A DNA stretch of 64,000 nt. Origin: Thuidium tamariscinum. Taxonomy: Eukaryota > Streptophyta > Bryopsida > Hypnales > Thuidiaceae. Below are positions 61,626 through 64,000 of the stretch, one piece after another (position 1 is the stretch's first letter; each line of letters begins with the position of its first letter). The notes under the pieces are model-generated. The model was not told the DNA's origin. It did not search any database and saw only the letters and a program-made list of their open reading frames with translations. Where the stretch lies: positions 12,520,098 through 12,584,097 of the forward strand of contig OX344756.2 in assembly GCA_947034885.2 (NCBI GenBank), written 5' to 3'. Both the position numbers and the translations under genes were made by a program.

Positions 61626-63439
61626 ATACGATAATTTTCAAGACACGACGAAGCTTTGAAACCACAACATTTATTTAAGACAAGGTTTAAACAAGATTGG
61701 GAGGACCTTTGTTCTCAATCTTTAAAACCATACTTGCCTTTGGAAAAGAATCACTTCAAACCACATTTCACTGGGTCAATCGTTAGAGTATTACAAAATT
61801 GAACCCTTCCAAATTCTTAACCCATCGGTAGGAGGAATTTTCAAAAATCAGATGCCCAAAACCAAAATTCCAACTTGAATTTGGTTTATAAGGCCGGACT
61901 AGCTAAGAAGGTGGTCACACCCAGGGCGGACTAGTCACACCCAGTAGGTGGACCAACCACACCCACGGGCAGACCAGCAACGGGGCTCGGGGGGGCTGGG
62001 TATCGAAGGAGAGTCGGGGTGCCGATCAGTCCAGGGACTCACAATATGTTTTGAAACTCCAAAACTTGGATTCAAATTCAAAATCTTGGTTGGCAGTTGA
62101 CGTCATACTTTTGCTTTTTAAAATCAAATCCAACATTTGGAAGTCCCAAAATCTTTCACAAGCTTCTACGCATTCTAAACTTCATAGCCACCTCTCTCTC
62201 CAAAACTATTGCAAAACATCCCAAACAAGAATGAGAGAGAAAGGAAGAGAGTTAGGAAGATTGAGGTGACAGAATCCTACACGTGAAGCAAATTAGGAAT
62301 AAATAATTGATTTTTAAGGAATAACACTATAGAATTAGATTCTTATTCTCGGGAGTTGACCCCTGGGAATAAAATAAAAATTATTTAGAATATTACTATT
62401 GGAATTATTCTCGTTCTTTAAGAATGTTCTACATTCTTTGGTAGTTAGTTATTAATTAGATTCTTTGCTAGTTTTGCTTTATTAGGCCTAATAAGCCAAA
62501 AGGAAAACAACAAATCGACAACCAATTTCTTTAAGAATTAAGGCTAATTTTAAAATTAATTAGATTTGAAAAGATTCGATGATAATCTTTGATTCAAAAT
62601 AATTAATTCACCTAATAAGCCAAAAGAGAAAAAAAAGACAAAATTGACAACTAATTTCTTAGAATTTTAAAAGGATTTAAAAAATCAATTAGATTTGAAA
62701 AGATTTAGTTGGAAATTTAGATTCTTTCCCAATATTTGAAATTAGAATATTAAATTCAAAACAAAACAAAAAACAACCAATAACAAAAATTAACAATTCA
62801 ACTAAAATTCTCCATTGATTTTTTGCATTAGAATAGATTTGTTTGCCAAGGACTTAACCAAGTAGGTAGACTAAGTTAATTTGCGGCATTTTCCAATTAC
62901 CAAAAATTAGGAATAAAAGGGAATACACAGTTAATTTAGAGCTATTTCACCATTAGTTTTCTTCCAATCATGATAGATTTAATTTACCAACGATGTGAGA
63001 ATTATTATGGATTAGATGGAGAGCCATGACAATTTCAATGGCGAGGTTGTGGGAGAATACCTTCACATGATGATGTTTGACAACAGGACCATGGAGATTT
63101 ATGCGGAAGAAGTAAACCGATCCCATTTGATTTTTATTCTCATTGTTTTACTACTAAGTTTCTTTTTACTGAACGCTTGGATTTAGAATTAGACAAAATT
63201 GCATTTGACAAGGGTAGGATAGATTAGTTAATTTTCAAAATAGAATTAGGACGATCTACCATAAAGGTTTGAACTAACAACGAACGGTAGTAAAAGTAGT
63301 ACTAAAAAGATGTAAGTAAAAGAGTTCATTGCTTGGAAGGCACTCTCTGAACACCCAACTAGAGAATTACTTGATTAGATACAGAACCCGTGTGATAAAC
63401 TTCTAGCTCAAGGGTGGAGTTAAAAGCGCTCACAAATGG

Positions 63440-63786
63440 GCAAGAACAATGCACCTTTAAGCAATAAGACAAAAGAGGCTTCATTGATTGTCTTATTAGG
63501 ATCAACAAACGGGAAAGGAGGAAGAGAAGTTTCATCAATTCGAGTAGACACTCTCATTGGTGAAGACTTAGCAAGCTTGAGAGAAACTAAGGTAAATCAA
63601 CCTATGACATGCCAACCACCTAATTAAGACATCTAAAAAAGGATTCATTATAGTATTCCATCACCCTATGTCAAGTTTTTTCTAATTAGTATAAAGAAGA
63701 CGTCATTAAATAGGTCAATGGTTGAAATCAATGTTTTGAGTAATGGTGATGGAGATATTAGAGATTATTCTAAAAACTTGCACCTT
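63440..63786. other. Short intergenic stretch, no supported gene
   Basis: A 63-codon frame from 63436 has no splice or homology support. Nothing else seen. Confidence 0.35.
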
Positions 63787-64000
63787 TCTAAGGTAAGAGA
63801 TCCTATAATGGACCATCTAAGGCTGAAACTAAATTTCAAGGAGGTAAAACTTCTAGAAATATTTTCAATAAATTTTTGTTGAAAGACAAGTAGAATTGAC
63901 ATCTAACCATAGTCATTTTATTTATTTTTTAGCTTTGCAGAATTAATTATAAAATTTTGAAGTTGAAGTGTATAGGGTTCTAAAATGGAGCACCTTCTAT
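63787..64000 (+). repeat. Direct repeat with 59096-59310, right copy, cut by the window edge
   Basis: Colinear with 59096-59310. Contains a small internal insertion (AATATTTTCAATAAATTTTT versus AATATTTG). Confidence 0.7.

Larger units (their letters stand above)
59576..63434 (+). mobile_element. Solo LTR E-right (3859 bp), plus orientation
   Basis: Starts TGTGAGCCCTCAAAATGGC and ends AAAAGCGCTCACA. Flanks AATGA (59571-59575) and AATGG (63435-63439) fit a 5-bp duplication with one change. It is the inverted relative of 18251-28370 end to end, except that element A is absent. TATA box at 61139. No PBS follows its end, so it is not an intact 5' LTR. Diverged from E-left by many substitutions. 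Confidence 0.75.

Overview
This is nuclear DNA of a plant-type (streptophyte) eukaryote. The evidence is one multi-exon gene with GT-AG introns and plant-like chromatin domains, interspersed TTTAGGG (plant telomere-type) repeats, and AT-rich intergenic DNA built almost wholly of transposable elements and their relics. Species cannot be fixed from the sequence; a large-genome, probably non-seed plant is a guess.

Only one gene looks intact: the 3' part of a nine-exon gene at 1-2045 (+). It encodes a C4HC3 PHD finger followed by a SAP30-type Sin3-binding domain, so it is probably a subunit of a Sin3/histone-deacetylase complex. Everything else that reads as coding is decayed: a minus-strand gene at 15.8-17.5 kb split by a 0.73-kb foldback element, a small ORF with two stops at 28.8-29.2 kb, a zinc-finger plus dioxygenase-like gene in both arms of a palindrome (30.7-35.8 kb), a fragment at 35.8-36.3 kb, and a minus-strand relic at 55.2-56.0 kb.

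The mobile-element layer is unusually legible. Three elements share the terminus CAGGGTTG (or a near variant) and are flanked by target duplications of hAT type: C (11910-13364, 10-bp repeat), A (19377-25609, TSD CTTCTCAT) and B (45680-55217, TSD GTGTCAAA, 13-bp perfect TIR). A is a giant foldback with 2.1-2.2-kb arms that end inwardly in TTTAGGG repeats. B is a 9.5-kb non-autonomous element loaded with GGTCGCCC minisatellites and a roughly 215-bp satellite. None encodes a visible transposase. A sits inside a 3.9-kb solo LTR (18251-28370, TSD CTCAA, TG...CA ends, internal TATA box), and a second solo LTR of the same family lies inverted at 59576-63434 and supplies the empty site. A 298-bp element (D) with an 8-bp TSD is nested in A's loop, giving the order solo LTR, then A, then D.

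Other layers: GGTGGGTACACC MITEs (2.8 and 7.9 kb, TTAA), a Tourist-like MITE with TTA TSD (38.85-39.26 kb), two copies of a 0.72-0.73-kb foldback (16.4 and 46.1 kb), several minus-strand poly(A) tails of non-LTR retroelements, and a 41.0-45.6-kb block of long diverged direct repeats introduced by TTTAGGG runs, which element B interrupts. The most interesting pieces are the PHD-SAP30 fusion, the near-identical 2.1-kb palindrome carrying a zinc-finger/2OG-dioxygenase-like gene, and the hAT-like foldback family.
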